Of a stretch of DNA of 64,000 nt, positions 1-12,232 are shown one piece after another. Every line of letters begins with the position of its first letter. Position 1 is the stretch's first letter. Below the pieces are notes generated by a model. The model had not been told where the DNA came from. It saw only the letters and a program-made list of their open reading frames with translations, and did no database searches. The stretch spans positions 74,494,796 through 74,558,795 of the forward strand of contig CM056581.1 of the NCBI GenBank assembly GCA_029721435.1, read 5' to 3'. A program made the position numbers and the translations under genes. The stretch is from Gymnothorax reevesii. Taxonomy: Eukaryota > Chordata > Actinopteri > Anguilliformes > Muraenidae.

Positions 1-440
1 ACTATTCATCACACCAGCTTCAATTTGATATGCATGTTTCTTGTGAGAGTTAGATGTGCAGGGTAAGGGTCATGCGTGGATTTTACCATTGACCTCGGGA
101 CAATGACCATGAAATGTAAAATGCTTTCCGGACCATATTTCCAAAACTACTAAACACAGCAACTTTAAATTAGATATGAAGGTTCCTTGTGAGGGTTAGG
201 TGTGCAAGGTAAGGGCCATTAGTGGATTTGGCCTTTGACCATGGTGCAGTGACCCTGAACTTGGAAAATTTTGTCTGGGCCATATTTCCAAAAGTACTGA
301 CCACAGCACCTTACAATTTAGAATGCAGATTCCTTTGCAGGGGGAGGTATGCAATGTAAGTGTCATTAGTGGATTTGACTTTTGACCTTGGCACAGTGAC
401 CTGTGCCTTGCCAGAGGTGTATGTTGCTATTTAGTTGAGG
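1..440. repeat. 147-bp tandem repeat, three units, in a parp3 intron
   Basis: Three diverged copies of one unit lie head to tail. The ccatatttcc block occurs at 133 and again at 280, and the gtgag(a/g)gtta block near 44, 191 and 337, so the period is 147 bp. Each unit carries a TGACC-type motif on the + strand (AGGTCA half-sites in reverse). The right end, about 430-475, is a GC-rich segment with a gagggg/cccctc stem followed by cagcttgtt. The left end lies outside the window. Confidence 0.8.
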
Positions 441-709
441 GGCGTGGGGTCCCCTCAGCGCTCGGCGTCAGCTTGTTTTAAATACTGTTTTACCGTGCAA
501 AAGATCAATGATTAATCTGCATCCTGAATTGATCTGATATGTGGCTCTTAGAAATTCAGATTGGCTTTTTTCTCACTTATTTTCCTTCTTTACATGTATG
601 GTATCTCAATGTAGTTTCCTGATCATTCTGACAGTGTGAGATGAGTGAAGTGGACTGACCTAGTATTGGATTGGATGTGTTTTTTTGCCTTGCTGAACTT
701 GTCCCACAG

Positions 710-933
710 ATATTAAGAAGATGCCACTGGGTAAGCTGAGTAAACTGCAGATTGCTAAGGGCTTCGAGGTGCTGGAGGAGATCGAGGAGGCCATGAAGGC
801 AAAGAACAAGAAGAATCTCCTGGAGGAACTGTCCTCCAAGTTCTTCACAGTCATCCCTCACAACTTTGGACGAAACCGACCCCCGGTCATTAATGACGCC
901 AAAGTTGTGGAGCAGAAGAAAGAGATGCTAATG
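710..933 (+). CDS. parp3: parp3 exon a (regulatory helical domain)
   Basis: The acceptor cccacag ends at 709 and the donor gtgagg starts at 934. The exon opens with two bases of a split Asp codon and then encodes IKKMPLGKLSKLQIAKGF and onward to KEMLM, ending in phase 0. It contains the PARP regulatory-domain motif PLGKLSK and the PARP3-like TVIPHNFGRNRPP. Confidence 0.92.
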
Positions 934-3900
934 GTGAGGCATCCCTGCTCATTTCAGCCAGCTGCTGAGATCTTGCTGGGAAAAAATATAAAATTGTTAT
1001 AATTTTAAGGCCATGTTGTCATCACTTAAAATCTGGGAGCTCTTTGTACTATAGATTCAGTGGCAGATTTTTTCTTTGTATTTATTTGTTTGAGAGGATA
1101 ACTAGCTTTTTTATTTTTATTTATTAATTTTATTTAATTAAAAGACCTGAAGTCTGTGCACTTTTGAAAATACCTCCTAACCATAGGGCTGAAAGATAAC
1201 AGCGGCTGTAGTTTATTTGTACATTGTTTATTTATATTCTGAGATGTTGATGTATTGTTGCTAACTGGAAAGTGAAAAGTCAGTGGAGTTTAACCAGGGC
1301 AATTTGCCTCTTGCAGGTTTTAGCTGATATTGAACTGGCCCAGAGCCTTAAAGCTGAGAGTGAGAAGGCTAAGGAGGAGATGATAGAGGAAGTTCCCCAT
1401 CCACTGGACCAGGATTATATGTCCCTGAAGTGTGACCTCACTTTACTCGGGAGAAACGCTGAAGAGTTCAAGGTAATGCAAACGTATTTCTTAAGTAAAG
1501 ATTTAATGCTACAATGGATCATGTTGATATTTCTATTCCCCCCCATAATAGGTGATCTCAAAGTACCTGAAGGCAACAGCAGGTGGTGGAGGACCTACCA
1601 TTATTGATGTATGGAAAGTAAACCGAGATAAAGAGGTGAGTTCAGCTTTGCATTACATATGTAATTACTTGAAAAAGTCAACGCTGTATGCTCATACTTC
1701 ATTGTTATGCCATTCTCATGAGTATTTTTGCATTTGTATGAGCAAATGTGTGTGTACCTTGGTATTTGAATATGCAAAATGCTGTGTGTGCATGAGTGAG
1801 TTTTTTTGGCCCAAGTATTACTAGTGGGGACCTAAATCTCTTTGCACAGTCTCGCTATGGGGACTTGTTCTCCTTTTGGAGACAAAAAGCAAGTGCCCAT
1901 AATACAAGTCATTTAATTCAAAGGTGAACATTTGTTCTGTGGTTAGCGTATGTGCACAGGCATGCGTGTGTGTTTATGTGCACTTGCATTTGTTTCTGTA
2001 GGGTTACCGGTTCAGCGAGCATGAGGATCTGGAGAACCGCCGTTTGCTGTGGCATGGTACCAATGTGGCAGTTGTAGCCGCAATCCTGAAGAGCGGGCTG
2101 AGGATCATGCCCCACTCTGGCGGGCGTGTGGGCAAAGGCATCTATTTCGCCTCTGAGAACTGCAAGTCGGCTGGTTACGGTGAGCCACAAAATGTGCAGC
2201 GAGTTTAGCAGCTGGGATTGTTCTCTTATGGTGCCATCTGCTAAAGCAAGTGAATCGCCTTCATTCATGCAGGAATAGGTGTGAAACAGCCAATGAGCAA
2301 TGCTTGTTGTTTTTGCTTTGATTCCTGCAGTCCCAAATGAAATGGTGAACTGCTTATGACCGATGAGTAAAGTAGTGATATTATGCTCCTCTCCTAGTTT
2401 AATGTTCTCATGTTTATGGTCCATTTACAAACATTTGCATGGTGAAAGAGAATCTCGTTACAACTGTACAGGCTGTGGGCACAGCACCTCTGGCTCACTG
2501 AGCTGGAATTGGGCTGTTTTGGCTCCTGTGTCTTTCAGGCCCCCTCCCTCAAAGCCCACTCTGTTGTGATTGGCCAACCGCCGTTCAGGAAGCAGTGATC
2601 CGTAAAATGAAAGGAACATAATAAAAGCCTGGGGTTGTACTGCTGAGGAACAGATTAATTTTAATCACTGATTATTCTTTTCGTCTTCATTTGAAAGTCA
2701 GTGCATAGGGAATTTGACTTTGCGCCGAAGAAAACCGGGTCTTCGCGACATGGTGATACATACTAACTAAACTAAACTCCTCATGGTCTCTGCTCTATCT
2801 AGTTTTGTTTGAATGCGTGCAAAACTGGCCGCTAGTTGCACATTATGCTGGTTACCTTGTGATGTAGGCATGTTATGGAAGAAAAGGTTGGATTACAAAC
2901 AAGACATTTCAGGCAGTTTGGAAGCAGTTTTCTGTTGGACAAAATAGCTCCCTTTGGCATGGACTTTGGACTTCATAACTTTACAGATTTTTTTTCAAGC
3001 ACCAAAACTCTGTTAAGTCTAAAAGAGATGGAAAAACCCGAAAAGCATAATTTTACCCCAATAAAGCAAGTTACTAGGGCTGAAACTTAATTAATTAATC
3101 AATTAAGTTAATTAATTACAGAAAAAATAACGCATTTAAAAAAATCACGCATTTTATCACACCTTTCTGATTTCCCTCATTTCTGGCACACTAATAACAC
3201 TGATGCACACACTTCAGCCCGGTAGGTGGCGGTAATTCACCTAAAGTCTTAAAATGTTGAATATAATGGCTATAATCGCCTCTGGCGAAAGGGAGACATA
3301 GGAATGCACCCCGTCCGTGCGTGTGTGTGTCTGTCCGTCCGAAAAGTGGCGTTAACACGATAAGTCAAGAAGAAAATGGATTACAGACCCCGTGTTGTGC
3401 ATATAAGATTAGATTATGAACCAGTTTCCTGTTTGATATCAGTGACCTTGACCTATTATTTGACCTTGCAGTTAGCAGGTCAAATATTGGTACTTGACCT
3501 ATTTTTTTCCAAGATGATTTAAAAGCTCTAAATTGTTCACTGTGGTGTTTTGTGGCATTCTCTTTAACCTGATATTCAAATTTTATGTATCTAGTTCCTT
3601 GCCATCTTTTACAAATGTCCACTTTCACGCTGAATGGAATTGACCTCCTTTAAGGTCACAGGGTCACAGGGCGACATATTTATTTCGGCGATATGAGACC
3701 GTGGGCCTCGCAGCCAGCTTGTTGCACTTTGAGTTTGCACTAATCTGTGAATGTATTAGAGAGATCAAAAATGCAAGAATGAATATAGATGAAAAATAAA
3801 CATTTTTGTCGTTTAAGTTCACGTATATGTCTATTCATTGATTCAGTCGTCAACCCAAATTTATTTGAATTGGAAAACTTTGCTTATTGTGTGAACTATC

Positions 3901-5160
3901 ACTATTTGATAAAAATGTGATTAATCTAGATTAATTGATTACTAAGCCTCTAATTAATTTGATTTAATTTTTTTAATCACATCCCACCACTACAATTTAC
4001 GTTTATTGATCAATATTCTTTTGTTTTCTCACTTTCATACTTACTTATTTGCATACGTTGCTTAATTTATGTTGCTCATTTCTTTTTTTATTGCCTTCTT
4101 TTTGTCCTGTACAGTGAGCACGTCAAATCGTACTGGAGTGATGTTCCTCAATGAAGTTGCCCTGGGCAAGGAGCACACAATCACCAGGGATAATTCCTCC
4201 CTTAAGAAAGCACCGAGTGGCTTTGACAGCGTGGTCGCTCGGGGGCGTGTGGAACCAGGTGAGACTGCTGTCTGAATGCAGGTGTGGTCTCAAAAATGCT
4301 GACAAATGTGGTCCAGTGTCCTAGTGAGGAAAGTTGATTGGTAAATGAAAGCATAGCAAATCACTGCCTGTTTTTAGGACTCCAGCGGCAGTCATTGCTC
4401 ATAACCATGGTGACCTCAGTTTTTTTTTTTTTTTTTTTTTGTCGTCGTCGTCGTCATCAACAGCTTGCTACTTGAGCAGCAGAACTGAAAACTGTAGGTA
4501 GTCAGGACCACATTGCCATTCACAAGAATGTAATCTTGCCTTGATTATTTTATTCCTTAATGTGGCTGAAGAAGATTAAGTGCTTTAATTTATACAAATT
4601 AACATCTTGTTAAAATTCTATAATTGCAGTTGTTGTTGGAAATAAAATCAGCACAGACGACGGGGGGGGCGGCACAGGACTGAGTTTAAGAACCACTTAT
4701 TTAAATTAGTACTTAAACCAGAATATAGCCTTTGCATGTGGAAAAAAAGTCTGGTGATTGAATACTCTAGTTGAGCATATTGGCCTCTATCAGTAGAATA
4801 TTATATTCCCCTTTTATATTCCCCCAGCTTTTTGGATCGGGTCAGGATGCTAGTTATGCTTTAAACAACCGCGGTTGTCATCTTCTAAAAGAATGATAAC
4901 ATGTTTCTTTTTTCTCTGAATTGGTTTATGCCTCAGTACCTTTGGAGGATAATGAGTCCTTGAGTTGAAATACCTCTCATTGTGTTTCAGACCCCTCTAA
5001 AGACACCTCTATTACCTTGGATGGGAAGGAAATTACTGTTCCACAGGGGCCAGCCATTAACCAGCCCCAGTTCGAAAACAGCAGCTTCTACAACAGTGAA
5101 TACCTCATCTACAAGGAAAGTCAATGCCGAATCCGATATCTCCTGGAGATGAGGTTTTAA
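710..5160 (+). CDS. parp3: PARP3, C-terminal part (spliced, 6 exons; 5' part outside window)
   Basis: This is poly(ADP-ribose) polymerase 3, a nuclear mono-ADP-ribosyltransferase that uses NAD+ and acts at DNA strand breaks. Six exons (710-933, 1317-1472, 1552-1635, 2002-2179, 4115-4258, 4991-5160) splice in frame with GT-AG borders. They give about 318 C-terminal residues covering part of the helical regulatory domain and the whole catalytic domain. The ART triad is visible: His in LLWHGTN and Tyr in GKGIYFAS (exon 4 of this set), and Glu in SEYLIYKESQC (last exon). The start MPLGKLSK is internal, because the acceptor at 709 leaves a split codon giving DIKKMPLGK, as in other PARPs. The WGR region must lie left of position 1. 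Human PARP3 and GPR62 are neighbours, which fits gpr62 lying 10 kb downstream on the same strand. PARP1 and PARP2 fit less well: IELAQSLKAESEK and VPHPLDQDY match PARP3. Confidence 0.93.
1317..1472 (+). CDS. parp3: parp3 exon b
   Basis: The acceptor ttgcag ends at 1316 and the donor gtaatg starts at 1473. The exon is 156 bp in phase 0 (52 residues), VLADIELAQSLKAE to LLGRNAEEFK. It joins the regulatory domain to the ADP-ribosyltransferase fold. Confidence 0.92.
1552..1635 (+). CDS. parp3: parp3 exon c
   Basis: The acceptor cataatag ends at 1551 and the donor gtgagt starts at 1636. The exon is 84 bp in phase 0 (28 residues), VISKYLKATAGG to IIDVWKVNRDKE. The IIDVWKVNR segment corresponds to the IxxIWKVNR-like strand of PARP catalytic domains. 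Confidence 0.9.
2002..2179 (+). CDS. parp3: parp3 exon d (catalytic His and Tyr)
   Basis: The acceptor ttctgtag ends at 2001 and the donor gtgagc starts at 2180. The exon is 178 bp and ends after one base of a Val codon. It encodes LLWHGTN (NAD+-binding His), SGLRIMPHSGGRVGKG and GIYFASENCKSAGY (stacking Tyr), which are the most conserved blocks of the family. Confidence 0.95.
2180..4114 (+). other. parp3 intron with nested repeats
   Basis: This 1.9-kb intron starts with ordinary sequence. From about 3078 to 3993 it holds an AT-rich element with TTAATTAATT-like ends, opening with agggctgaaac and closing with ttaatcacatccc. Inside that, about 3290-3725, is a second repeat beginning with gtccgtccg and carrying several TGACCTTGACC/AGGTCA motifs. 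It ends in a GC-rich stretch followed by cagcttgttg, the same kind of end as the repeat at 1-475. No coding signal was seen. Confidence 0.55.
4115..4258 (+). CDS. parp3: parp3 exon e
   Basis: The acceptor tgtacag ends at 4114 and the donor gtgaga starts at 4259. The exon completes the split Val codon and encodes VSTSNRTGVMFLNEVALGKE through SGFDSVVARGRVEP. The segment between SAGY and FLNEVALG is about four residues shorter than in human PARP3, a loop-length difference and not a break. Confidence 0.92.
4421..4457. repeat. poly-T tract plus (TCG)n microsatellite
   Basis: A run of about 20 T is followed directly by five gtc/tcg triplets, in the last parp3 intron. It looks like ordinary simple-sequence expansion. 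Confidence 0.85.
4991..5160 (+). CDS. parp3: parp3 last coding exon (catalytic Glu, stop)
   Basis: The acceptor tgtttcag ends at 4990. The exon completes a split Asp codon (DPSKDTSITLDG) and ends RIRYLLEMRF, stop TAA at 5158-5160. It contains SEYLIYKESQC, whose Glu is the catalytic residue of H-Y-E enzymes. The C terminus ends at the usual family position. A candidate poly(A) signal AATAAA lies at 5905-5910. Confidence 0.93.
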
Positions 5161-6900
5161 CTATGTATTGCTATGAGCAAAAAAATGACATGCCCTTCTT
5201 TCATTTTCTTAATCACGCTTTAAAAGCTTTTCTCCTGTTTGAGTGTGAAATGGGTTTTGATTAGTCAATATTCCCTGATGGTTTTCTTTAAAGAGTTGCC
5301 CCCAACTCCAATCATGCATCTGCCAGCTTTGCACTTTCACACCTGTATCTGCACTTTATTATCTGCTGCTTGTCTTATGCACGCTGGGGGCATTTTTTTA
5401 TTTCTGCACCATAATTATTCATTATACTGACACATCTTATTCAAACCAGATAGTTTGACCTTAGCTTTGAGATATTTAACTGCAATCTTATGTCTGTGGT
5501 TTACTTGTAACGGGAATGTGGCACTCGGAACTTAAAATTTGGGAAGAACTTTCCAGCGACGGTTCTATAGACTGAAAATACTTTTCAGTGTGTTCAGTAT
5601 GTTTTTCAACTGAACCTACGTTTTGAATGGGGAAAAGAGGTCCTGTGATTGCTGACCAGTGACAGTGGCTGGTGGCTTGTCCCAGTCGGAGACAATCCTG
5701 TTGATAAGGATTTACTCTCTTAAAGCCACTTAATTATGTACCTGTCATGTTAGCATTGTAGTACTTCTCTTTTATAAAGTCTATTGGACCTACTCAACAA
5801 GCAGAAATAGCATGTCCTCCTGCTGTTCTTTTGGCTAACTGCTGAAACCTGCTACAATTGTACAATCCATTTGATGTACTCTTCACCTTGTAAAGTACTA
5901 CCGAAATAAATACCCATAGTATATAACTTGCAGAATGTGTTCAAAATAGTCATAAACATGGTTCAGTACCTTTTCTTGGATATTCATTTCTTCTAAAATC
6001 CTGTCTGTGTGCTGTTGCATTTTACTGGACTACATTTCCCCAGTTTGAGGCGCCGTAGATAAATAATACATGAAGCAACGTTGAGTCTGCATGTTTTCAT
6101 TTAATTTACTGATGGCTTATATTTTATTATTTGTGAATATGGCTAATTTCGACTGTTGATTGTAAAAAGATGCCTTTGCTCTGTTAAATCTGTGTAGCAT
6201 TATACTACATGTAGCAGTGGTGTCTATTATTGTATGAAGACATGTTTTCAAGCCATAGCGTCTTTTGCACTAGTGTTGCTAAATCTTTTAGCCGGTCTAG
6301 CACGAAAAAAGAACTGTGTACAAAAAAAAAGAACTGCTGTAGACTGTTTAGTTACATGGGTGGATTGCAGTGGTTTGAAATCAAAGAATGCATTTGCATC
6401 GCATGCGCAGGAGGAGAGCACCTGTGCATCCTTGTGAAAGACCATTCCTGTTTGAAAGATTCTGTTATGTTTTGAAAGTGGAACTCTGAGGAATTGCAGT
6501 TTGTGAGCATCTCTGTACATCTGACATATGGGTTCAGTTTGCGTTGTGTGAAGAAGTAAAAATGTTAATCTGTTTGCTCACTGTGTTTCCCTTATATGGA
6601 TGTTTACTGTGGCCTTAATACAAAGGGCAGTACTGCTGCAGCTCTGCCAGGAGATGTCAGTATAATGGGGCCCCAAAACAACTGAACTGCTGATGCTTTC
6701 TGTTTGCTCTTTTCTGTTTCAAGTCTTGTACTTGTGTCCATGATGCAGATTCAGTAAATTTAAAAAGTACTTCCACAACTGTTCCAAGCCATTTACTGAG
6801 CTGTGTGCAGCTGTATTTGTGTGTATGCGTGCGTGTGAGCGTGCACTTTCCACAAAGGCAAATTGTGACTTATTATATATGATTATAATATATATGACTT
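5161..6900 (+). other. parp3 3' UTR and downstream non-coding DNA
   Basis: No exon-like coding was seen. AATAAA at 5905-5910 is a plausible parp3 polyadenylation signal. A decayed ggttaaggg/aaggttag run lies at about 6910-6960, just past the end of this stretch, of a kind common in fish introns. Confidence 0.4.
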
Positions 6901-6962
6901 ATGACTTACTTAGGTTAAGGGTAAGGTTAGAATTGGGGATAGATTAAGGTTATGGCAAGGCT

Positions 6963-7420
6963 GTGAGTTACTGTAATCTCCTTAAAAGAATAGACGTGCA
7001 AGGATGTGACTATACACACTACAAGCCAGAAGTTTGGAAGCAAGGGCAATATAGGTCAAAAGCATTCTTCTCTTGCTCTGTCAAGTGTTACCTAGACAAA
7101 AAAGAGGAAGGTGTTTTTCGAAAGATGGTTTGGCCCCCCCAGTCTCCAGACCTCTCCAACTGAGCTTGTGTGGGACGAATTGGATCGACCTCTCAGAAAT
7201 CAGCAGTCTCTCATTGATGAACTTAAGAAAGCTTGGAATGCAATTCCTGGCACATACCTAAAAAAAAACTTGTGGAAAAAATGCCTTGTATATGCCATGC
7301 TGTTGTTAAAGCAAGAGGAGGTTACTTTGAAGAAAGCAAAGTCTAAGCAAAAAAAAAAAAGAAATCCCTGATAATTTGAGCAAAAATGTATTCTAATAAG
7401 AGACTCTCTTTATAATAATC
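6963..7420 (+). mobile_element. Tc1/mariner-like transposon remnant (3' end of transposase)
   Basis: Translation in shifting frames gives the end of a DDE transposase: FRKMVWPPQSPDLSN, then ELVWDELDR, then KLVEKMPCICHAVVKARGG to a stop near 7350. The SPDLxPxELVWDELDR block holds the last catalytic acid of the DD34E group. Several frameshifts and the missing N-terminal two thirds show it is dead. No clean terminal repeat was found. Confidence 0.75.
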
Positions 7421-7502
7421 ATGTTTATTTTGTTGCAAAGTATGCCAATGAAACTATTTTTTTTTTGTATAAATTTGATCTTGCTTCCAAATTTTGGCCT
7501 GC

Positions 7503-7640
7503 AGTGTGTGTGTGCATGCGCGCGCGCGTGTGTGTGTGCATGCGCGCGCGCGTGTGTGTGTGTGCATGCGCGCGCGCGTGTGTGTGTGTGTGTGTGCATG
7601 TGTGTGCGTGTGTCTGCGTGTGCGTATGCGTATGCTGGTG
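7503..7640. repeat. (TG)n/(CG)n compound microsatellite
   Basis: Three successive blocks of tgtgtg, gcatg and cgcgcgcg are followed by a (TG)n tail. Nearly every step alternates purine and pyrimidine, which is the classic sequence requirement for Z-DNA. The long Cys/Val/Arg or His/Thr open frames across it are by-products of the repeat. Confidence 0.95.
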
Positions 7641-7659
7641 CATCCTTTTCACTATAAGG

Positions 7660-10600
7660 TATTTTCCCAGTGTTTCCGCTGGCAGGGTTTGCCTGTTCCC
7701 CAAAGTTCTGGTTGTATGCCCTTGCTAAAGACCCTCAGCAGACTAAGTCTGGAACCATACTTGTATTTTACTGCATGCACTATTCATAGACAAAGTGGTT
7801 ACATCCCGAGGAAAGTTCATGAGGTACTCTTCTGCATCCTTTTTTCATGACTGTAGGTGAAAGAGGATGATGAGGCCTGGATTGCATCAACATCTATGTC
7901 CTGCTCTGGCTACAGAGTACTGAGATGACTGTGTCACTGCTTCTTAGCTTCAGGTCTCGGAAGTAAAATCCCCTTAAATTTATATTGGGGCTTGGACACA
8001 GTCTAGCATGTCTCAACCCCAAATTAATTTTATGAGCTAGTTTGCTCTGAGATTAGTCTATAGGATATACGGATGCAAGTGATTAAATGAAATTTGTTGT
8101 GGATTGTCAAAAATGTTGTGCTTTTGCATTTACTGTCTGACTTGAACTGCTTTATTATCCTTTCAACATAAAAAAATGGAAAATTGTTGATGAGGTTGGC
8201 ATGGAAGACAGAAAAACAGACTCATCATGCAAAAACAATAAATGACAAGAATAATACATTGCACAAGATCCCTGAAGCCACAATAAATAAATACATAAAA
8301 GTACTATAAAGTAAACACCTGGCCAGTTTGCAATCAACTTTTTATTAACTACATAGACCTTTGGCTATCTCGGGCATCACTAGTGTGATGCAGTCACCTC
8401 AGTACTCTTTTAGATATATGTTTTGTCTTAAGGTATGTTATTGGACATAGCATGTACTGCCCCTGTGATTTACGCTGGAATTTCACCTTGTGGTTACATA
8501 GCGTTAATTATGAGGACCTGTCTGAACTCTGAATGGCTGTAGAATACATGCAACAGCTATGCTGAATATTTACTGAATTTATTCCGTTTAATGTGCACTT
8601 GTTTTCAGCCGAAGTGATTCACCTGTGTTGAATGCGCTATATCTTGCAGGTTTAAACAAATCGTTGTGGACTTGATATTTGCTGTGAATTTTTGTATTTT
8701 TCACTTCTCAGTCATGATTACTCCTGAAAATACTTTGAAAACAAAGTCCAAGCCAACCAAGATTTTTTAACTTAGTTGTGAAAACAAATCAATTTCAGAA
8801 CATGAAGCCCAACCAGCTTTGATTGGAAACCTTCAAAGATTGAAAACTTCAAAGCAAGCACGAAGGTGTTACTTTTAGGTGCGTAAGTATTTTACACCGT
8901 AAAAATACACTTTAAATCTGTGTATGATTGCAGTCATGAATGGTTGGATTTCATGTTTTGAAATTGACAATTCACAGAAGTAACATTTTGTCAAAACAAC
9001 CACCAAACTGCAATTTTATCACATAAAATAAAAGATATACTCTATATAATAAAAAATGGCAACATGTAGTAAAAATACAATGGCTCTTTCTGTATTCCAA
9101 AGTCTGAATACGTAAAAAGAAGTGAAGAGGCTGTCAGTGATTGTAACCTGTAGTACCTGCGTGCACTAGGATCCAGGGGAAGCCCAGTTTTTCAGGGACA
9201 GAGGAGCATGTGTGTATCCCAAAGAAGGGGGCTGGGGTGGGTGGTGGGGTTGGGGGGGAGTGGAGGCACACAATGTGTGACAGTCACTGCCATACACAGG
9301 ACTGGGAAGCACAGGGAGAGCGCGCATCACTTCTGCTGGAGGGAGATCACTGGTAAAGCTGTGAGCTGTGCTCTGCTGAAAATGCTGTCATCCCTCCTGT
9401 GCCTGGAGCGGACTTGCCTGCTCCCAATGGTAGCACCGAGTATCCCTCTCTCATCCTGTTCCAAACCGATGTTAGAGTCTGTGGCTGCACCAAACCCCCA
9501 GTCCTGCCTGGTGTAGTAATGCCCAGCTGGATTTACCTGAGGCCTGGAAATCAAATCGGTTCTCTCACTGACTGAAGCAGCACTGGAGGGGAGAAGAGAA
9601 CATGGAAGCGGATTCTGGAGCTTCTGCCAGTGCCCTGATGTAGGTGAGTGGGAGCCAGATTCCATTGGCTTAATCCGCCTGGATGTCACTGTACTTCTTT
9701 CATTAACCCACATTTAACCAGTAAAGGGGAAACATCTCCGTCAGCTCACTTGTCAGGACTGTTATTCTGCTCTTTTCAAACAGCATAAGGAGAGAACAGA
9801 ATCATCTCTAGAATTACAAACTTGCACTTAGGCCATTCAGACATCACAGTCAGATATGTTGCTTTCCACTTGCATTTTAAGGTAAGAACGCTAGGTTTGC
9901 ATCTCATGACATGGGGAGAAGTTGACTTTGGGACAACAGAATCAGGCTGTGACATGCATGAAAGGTGACCTGCTGGAAGGGAGAGGGAACAGGAGGTGGA
10001 GAAAAGCAGTTGCCTTCTCTCGGAGCTGAGTTCTTTGACGTGTAGTTAAGTGTGTATGTCTGCTCCACGTCTCTACAGCATTTCTTAAGTGGCTGAGTAG
10101 TTTTGACAGATTGATAAGCAGCTTGGAACAGTTATCTCACAACACTGTTTTCCATCATCATATCTGCCAAAAGATGCAGTATTTGAGTTGACTTAGGAAG
10201 TCAATGACATTTATGCTTGACTGTCTAATTTAAGTCCTTAGTTGTACGCTCCGAATTTCAGTTCGTACAATAATGTTTTTTTTTTTTTTCAAAAGAATGG
10301 TGAAATTGTTATTATGATTAAACACATCAAACAGTTTGTGAAATCTGTTATCGTCATTTGTCTTTCTGTCAGCCATCGACAATTGAGGTTTCTGGTGTTT
10401 TTACAAAGAAATAAAGATATTTGCAATGTGAAAGATGCTTGTTATCAGAGAAAACTCTCTGTTATCGGATGACTAATGACCCAGCAACTTCATCAGAAAT
10501 ATCACATAGCAGTTATCCACCACAATCAACCATTTTTCCAGTGAATAAATGAATGTGAAACAAGACAGAGATCTGGACACCTAAGGACATAAAACTTGCT

Positions 10601-12230
10601 CATTTCAAAATAAAAGTGGGTTATAAAAACACCTGTTAGAGGGAAGGAGAAGTAAAGGAGGAAGAGGTGTGTGCGCTCCCACTGGGAGAGCGGGTTTCGA
10701 GATGGCGATGTGGGGGCAGGGGATGTCAGTGAGCATAACAGAGTGACACACGAGATGAGTCAGTCACTGGAGTCCCCTCACAGAAAAACCCTGTTTGTTC
10801 CCCCGTGTGTTTGGACACAGACGATCACTGATCTCTAGCCATTACAAACAGAGAGGCATCACATTTGTGCACCTACAGTGCTTGTACACCCTTTGTGCCT
10901 TTTTATTGATCGTCCCCTGTCGTCTGTAGATACTCTGTCTCGTGTGGGTGGATGTGAGGGTGGGAAATGCAGGAGCCCAGTGAGAGATAATGCAGCTCCT
11001 TGCATGCAAACAATGCAGAGGACGAGGGATTTCCACAGCGTTCATGCCTCTGGCATGCTCATGAAAAGTGTGACGCGGACAGGTTCTTTTTAGTAGTCAT
11101 TGCAATTACAGCCAGTATCTTATCAGTATGTTATTTATTAATTTAATTGTTTTATGGCGATTGCACTAAAGGTACGACATTTATAGCACTGTCTGCCTAT
11201 CTGGTGCCAAACTGTTAGAAATATGTAACTCTGAGAGAGGAAATAGAAAGTGAACAGTGAATAATTACTGCATGGTGAATTAAGAAAGTTAGTGAACATC
11301 ATTTGAAAAAATGCGGCCTCCATTGTCTGCATCTAAATGTCACACCTGAATGAGCTTTACGGCTTGAAGTCATTACGCATTACAATGTCTTAATTCCACT
11401 ACAAGCAGGCTTTTCCATGAAATTGGCTTTGCACGCTGTGCAGATTAATTTCTTTAATCTATTCATATTCCAAATTAATTACAGGTTGCATGTCAGCCAG
11501 AATGTGATATTGAATCATGTGTGGAGATACTTATTTCCTCAGTTTGATATTTAATGAGCCACTTTTCTGATAATTCTTTTGAAGGTATTTTGAAAATAAA
11601 CACTACTGAAAAAGAGGACAACCTTGCATAATTATCTCCTCCGACTCCGAATGTATTTGTGCGAACATTTTAATTCGCAATAATTGGCTGCTGATCAGCA
11701 GTTAGCTGGCAATTTCGTGTTGCGTTGGGGGAAGGGTATTAAAAGAATTTGAAAAAAATTACATCAAAAATTGAAAGAAGGACACAAGCTGGATAAATCA
11801 TTAGATTTCATTCATTGTCATGTCTGTTGGAAAGACAGTCTCATTGTGCTCTGTGACATCAAAACAAGAATACATTTGGTCATGTGTCCTGGATGGAGAT
11901 GGATTCACGCACACGAGTCCTTACAAATCTTATGGTTTACGTCGGCCCAGATTAATTATAGAAATAGGATATAAAGTGAAACATGCAGACGGATATTTCT
12001 AGTGAACTACAGTTTTACCAGCTGATGTCATTGTGACTTGTGTGGGAATGAACTGGGTTTAGCAGGACCATATCTTTTGTTTTCCTGTCTTATCTCCAGT
12101 ACACACACGGGATAGAGATGCCTTGAGGTGATTCATTGACATGGCTGCTGTACTGTTTCACCGGCAAAACATGAGTTGGTAAAGATGGGGTTCCTAACCC
12201 TTAAAACTTATATCAACAAGGCACAGAAAA
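7660..12230. other. intergenic DNA between parp3 and gpr62
   Basis: No supported gene was seen. A G-rich patch lies at about 9226-9270. The stretch 11100-11760 has little repeat character and many ATTA/TAAT words, so it could contain conserved non-coding sequence, but that cannot be shown from one genome. Confidence 0.35.
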
Positions 12231-12232
12231 TC

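Noticed and set aside
1918..2424. 168-codon - strand frame over parp3 exon d
   Set aside because: It is antisense to a well-supported exon, with no homology and no splice logic.
7393..7850. Overlapping open frames rich in Cys/Val or His/Thr
   Set aside because: They are translations of a TG/CG microsatellite.
9208..9713. Overlapping 102- and 128-codon frames on opposite strands
   Set aside because: GC-richer non-coding DNA. No domain, no splice partners and no recognisable family.
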